Source: Candidatus Pacearchaeota archaeon (GTDB taxonomy: Archaea > Nanoarchaeota > Nanoarchaeia > Pacearchaeales > GW2011-AR1). Taken from it: a stretch of DNA of 6,796 nt. A program made the translations under genes and the position numbers. Positions 5,619 to 6,796 of the stretch are shown piece by piece (within the stretch, counting starts at the first letter, position 1; each line of letters begins with the position of its first letter). The notes under the pieces were generated by a model that was not told the origin of the DNA, searched no databases, and worked only from the letters and a program-made list of their open reading frames with translations. The DNA is taken from NCBI GenBank assembly GCA_002690445.1, contig NZER01000078.1:1-6796 (forward strand), written 5' to 3'.

Positions 5619-5630
5619 TGTTCTTGAACA
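5619..5630. promoter_or_regulatory. Palindromic operator candidate TGTTC-TT-GAACA
   Basis: TGTTCTTGAACA is a perfect 5+5 bp palindrome around a 2-bp centre. It overlaps the last bases of the -10 element and the expected start of transcription, where a bound dimer would block RNA polymerase. Another TGTTC half-site lies at 5593-5597 near the ribosome binding site. The obvious candidate ligand is the HTH protein encoded immediately downstream; this is inference. Confidence 0.5.
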
Positions 5631-5656
5631 GTAGCGTAGTGGCGCGTGTTAGTCAA
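5628..5656 (-). promoter_or_regulatory. Sigma-70-type promoter for the replication block
   Basis: On the minus strand TTGACT (5656-5651) and TACTGT (5633-5628) are separated by exactly 17 bp, close to the -35 consensus TTGACA and the TANNNT -10 used by housekeeping sigma factors, especially in Actinobacteria. The -35 overlaps the last codons of the upstream 60-residue gene. Transcription would start near 5620, leaving a leader of about 40 nt before the HTH gene. This is one of only two gaps over 60 bp in the window. Confidence 0.7.
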
Positions 5657-5831
5657 GGGGTACGGCGTCCGTACACCAGTCGCATGAGGTGCATGCGTCC
5701 CAGCTCGTGCGGTGGTACGTCACGCGCACGATGGGGTGCCCATCGGGGCATTCGCCGTCGATCTCTTCCTCGCTATCGGGGCCAGCGATGGCGTACTCGA
5801 GGCCAGTGACGCCGGACGGGTAGGGGTTCAT
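5649..5831 (-). CDS. Small Cys-rich, probable zinc-ribbon protein
   Basis: 60 residues from the ATG at 5831, which overlaps the upstream stop as ATGA and has GAGG at good spacing. The frame is open to 5951, but that part lies inside the upstream gene. An acidic N-terminal half (GLEYAIAGPDSEEE) is followed by ECPDGH (27-32) and CTSCDWC (47-53). Cys28 and/or His32 with Cys47, Cys50 and Cys53 could form a zinc ribbon. Similar tiny acidic zinc-ribbon proteins are common in phage early regions without known function. The gene ends at the promoter of the next group. Confidence 0.65.
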   Translation of the reverse strand: MNPYPSGVTGLEYAIAGPDSEEEIDGECPDGHPIVRVTYHRTSWDACTSCDWCTDAVPLD

Positions 5832-6364
5832 CGTTTCCTCACCTCTCGCATCAGGCCCATCACCGCTAAGTGGAGGTCGCTGATGATCTCGTATATCTCC
5901 TGCGGCAACGGCACGGTGTTGAGCTTCTTGGCGACGTTTTCCAGCTCCCAATCGGTGTACGTTGGGTCGGCAGGGATGGACCGTACCTGTACCTCGTTAT
6001 CGCTCACCGTGACGCTGATGAGGTCGTGGATATCGAGGTATTGGCGCATCAATCGAACGGCATCGAGACGGTCCGTTCGGCAGGGTAGGCCGGTGCCGTT
6101 GGCATCGCACGAGAGGTCGAGTTGGATGGCCTTCCCTAGTTCGACGAGCTGCGCCATCTCCGCGTCGTTCAACTTGTTTTGATCGGACATGATGTTGTTC
6201 CTTTCCTTGTCGATGCTGAAGCTGAAGCCTCCAGGATGCGCCGTCTCATGTTCGAGCTGGCAGTCCAGCCACTCCTGCGCCCAGTGAAGGCTTTGGTGGC
6301 GTGCAGCGATCACCTCGCTGCCGTCCGGTAGCGTGACTCGTGCGAACCATCTATCCTGCGTCAT
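5828..6364 (-). CDS. Two-part hypothetical protein with nested internal start
   Basis: 178 residues from the ATG at 6364, which has AAGGAG 8 to 9 nt upstream. Not recognised. The first part (1-57) reads as a small domain: RWFARVTLPDGSEVIAAR, then a helix HWAQEWLDCQLEHE. The second part begins at Met59 (MSDQNKLNDAEM; ATG at 6188-6190) and has its own ribosome binding site. It contains LVELGKAIQLDL, RLDAVRLMRQYL and a long C-terminal helix ending VMGLMREVRKR. The nested start would give a separate 120-residue protein. The reading frame is continuous, so either a fusion of two small genes or two products from one gene is possible. The second part's mixed helical and strand pattern shows no catalytic motif. 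Confidence 0.65.
   Translation of the reverse strand: MTQDRWFARVTLPDGSEVIAARHQSLHWAQEWLDCQLEHETAHPGGFSFSIDKERNNIMSDQNKLNDAEMAQLVELGKAIQLDLSCDANGTGLPCRTDRLDAVRLMRQYLDIHDLISVTVSDNEVQVRSIPADPTYTDWELENVAKKLNTVPLPQEIYEIISDLHLAVMGLMREVRKR
6198..6208 (-). promoter_or_regulatory. Internal ribosome binding site before Met59
   Basis: The minus strand reads AAGGAAAGGAA here. The AGGAA nearest the start (6202-6198) lies 7 nt before the ATG at 6190, which is ideal spacing. In the longer frame the same bases encode Lys-Glu-Arg. It supports internal initiation of a 120-residue product. Confidence 0.5.
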
Positions 6365-6378
6365 TGCTCACTCCTTCC

Positions 6379-6588
6379 TTACGCCGTGCGGTGGATTATC
6401 GACCACCCAATGGCGGTACACTCGCCGACGGCCAAGCCCTTCACGGCTTCGAGGTCCGCCTCGTTGAACTCCACGTCCACGTCCTCCCGCTGCTGAATGA
6501 AGTCAGCCAGCGTTGCCGTGACCGGCTGCTCTGGCGCGCTTGCGGCGAGCGAGTCGCCTATCTCGTATTCCCTCTCGTTATCGCTCAC
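6379..6588 (-). CDS. Small acidic hypothetical protein
   Basis: Not recognised. 69 residues from a GTG at 6588 that overlaps the upstream stop as GTGA, with GAGGAGG 4 nt before it. The protein is strongly acidic in its middle (REDVDVEFNEADLEAV) and ends in a hydrophobic segment, AIGWSIIHRTA. The 14-bp gap after its stop contains the ribosome binding site of the next gene. Its size, charge and lack of cysteines resemble the many small acidic proteins phages make early to bind host factors. That comparison is general and gives no specific function. Confidence 0.65.
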   Translation of the reverse strand: MSDNEREYEIGDSLAASAPEQPVTATLADFIQQREDVDVEFNEADLEAVKGLAVGECTAIGWSIIHRTA

Positions 6589-6737
6589 GATGCCTCCTCG
6601 ATCGCCCAGGCCTCGACCGTGGCCCAGCGGCTTGCGAGGTCGTTGATGTACTTGAGCGCGTCGGCGTGCGTGTCGAACTTAAGGTCGTTGCCGACCATGG
6701 CGTGCTCGCCTCTGACTCGCACCTTCACTATCCACAT
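6585..6737 (-). CDS. Small hypothetical protein, 50 residues
   Basis: A 50-residue protein from the ATG at 6737, preceded by AAAGGAGG, the strongest ribosome binding site in the window. It begins MWIVKVRVRGEHAMVGND, a strand-turn-strand pattern, then has a helix with THADALKYINDLASRW and an acidic end. The layout of two strands followed by a helix resembles the first part of the 178-residue protein downstream (strand, turn, strand, then a helix with Trp), so the two may be distant relatives. The stop overlaps the next GTG as GTGA. Function unknown. Confidence 0.7.
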   Translation of the reverse strand: MWIVKVRVRGEHAMVGNDLKFDTHADALKYINDLASRWATVEAWAIEEAS

Positions 6738-6796
6738 GGGGTTCCTCCTTTGTGCTCTGGGGTCTCGGTATAGCCGCGCTCAGTCACCAGCGATTC
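6728..6796 (-). CDS. Possible 3' end of an upstream minus-strand gene (partial)
   Basis: One minus-strand frame is open from the window edge to a TAG at 6730-6728, overlapping the next start by 10 bp, which would suit this compact block. The other two frames close within 17 bases of the edge (TGA at 6786-6784 and at 6782-6780), so an upstream gene could end in any of the three. No function can be suggested. Confidence 0.25.
   Translation of the reverse strand, partial: ESLVTERGYTETPEHKGGTPCG

Noticed and set aside
5619..5630. LexA/SOS box
   Set aside because: The SOS box in Actinobacteria and Firmicutes is GAAC-N4-GTTC; here the half-sites are in the opposite order (GTTC-N2-GAAC).
1..6796. 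CRISPR array, tRNA genes, insertion sequences, toxin-antitoxin pair or retroelement
   Set aside because: I saw no regularly spaced repeats, no tRNA T-loop signature with matching stems, no transposase or reverse-transcriptase motifs, and no recognisable toxin family.

Overview
The window reads like part of a tailed-phage or prophage genome, or a closely phage-like mobile element. Most of it (about 770 to 6740) is one tightly packed block of small genes on the minus strand. Stop and start codons overlap as ATGA, GTGA, TGATG or TAATG, GTG starts are frequent, and many starts have GGAGG-type ribosome binding sites. The recognisable functions are replication and recombination: a RepA/DnaB-like AAA_25 ATPase, a RusA-type Holliday junction resolvase and a probable OB-fold single-strand-binding-like protein. 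By eye the DNA is moderately GC-rich. Together with the GTG starts and a TANNNT-type -10 element this fits an actinobacterial host, but the host is not proven. No structural gene, integrase, tRNA, rRNA, CRISPR array or insertion sequence is visible.

Layout. Positions 1-54 hold the probable last codons of an upstream plus-strand gene, coupled by ATGA to a complete KdsC-like HAD phosphatase (51-620, plus strand). Positions 621-769 are a convergent intergenic gap with a 9-bp inverted repeat (726-734 and 759-767) and a 24-codon ORF of doubtful status. From 770 rightwards everything is on the minus strand, so the transcription order runs from high to low coordinates. The early group (6737 to 5649) is four small unrecognised genes, one of which looks like an in-frame fusion. 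A sigma70-like promoter (5628-5656) overlaps a TGTTC-TT-GAACA palindrome and drives a second group beginning with a small HTH protein (5579). This continues through an unknown protein, a canonical C2H2 zinc-finger/coiled-coil protein, a CxxC...HxC protein, an unknown helical protein, the SSB-like protein, a conserved phage-type protein, RusA, a Cys/His protein, a sigma-region-4-like HTH protein, a Trp-rich helical protein and finally the ATPase.

How they may work together (inference). The HTH protein and the palindrome look like a self-regulating switch for the module. The SSB-like protein and the AAA_25 ATPase would act on replicating DNA, and RusA would resolve branched intermediates before packaging. 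The plus-strand KdsC-like phosphatase is not part of this module. It may be a glycan-related auxiliary gene at the end of an oppositely directed operon, or a host gene at a junction.

The observations most worth following are the eukaryote-style C2H2 finger and nearby small metal-binding proteins, the promoter/operator, the nested start in the 178-codon gene, the internal DDLPF tail of the SSB-like protein, and the phosphatase gene facing a replication block.
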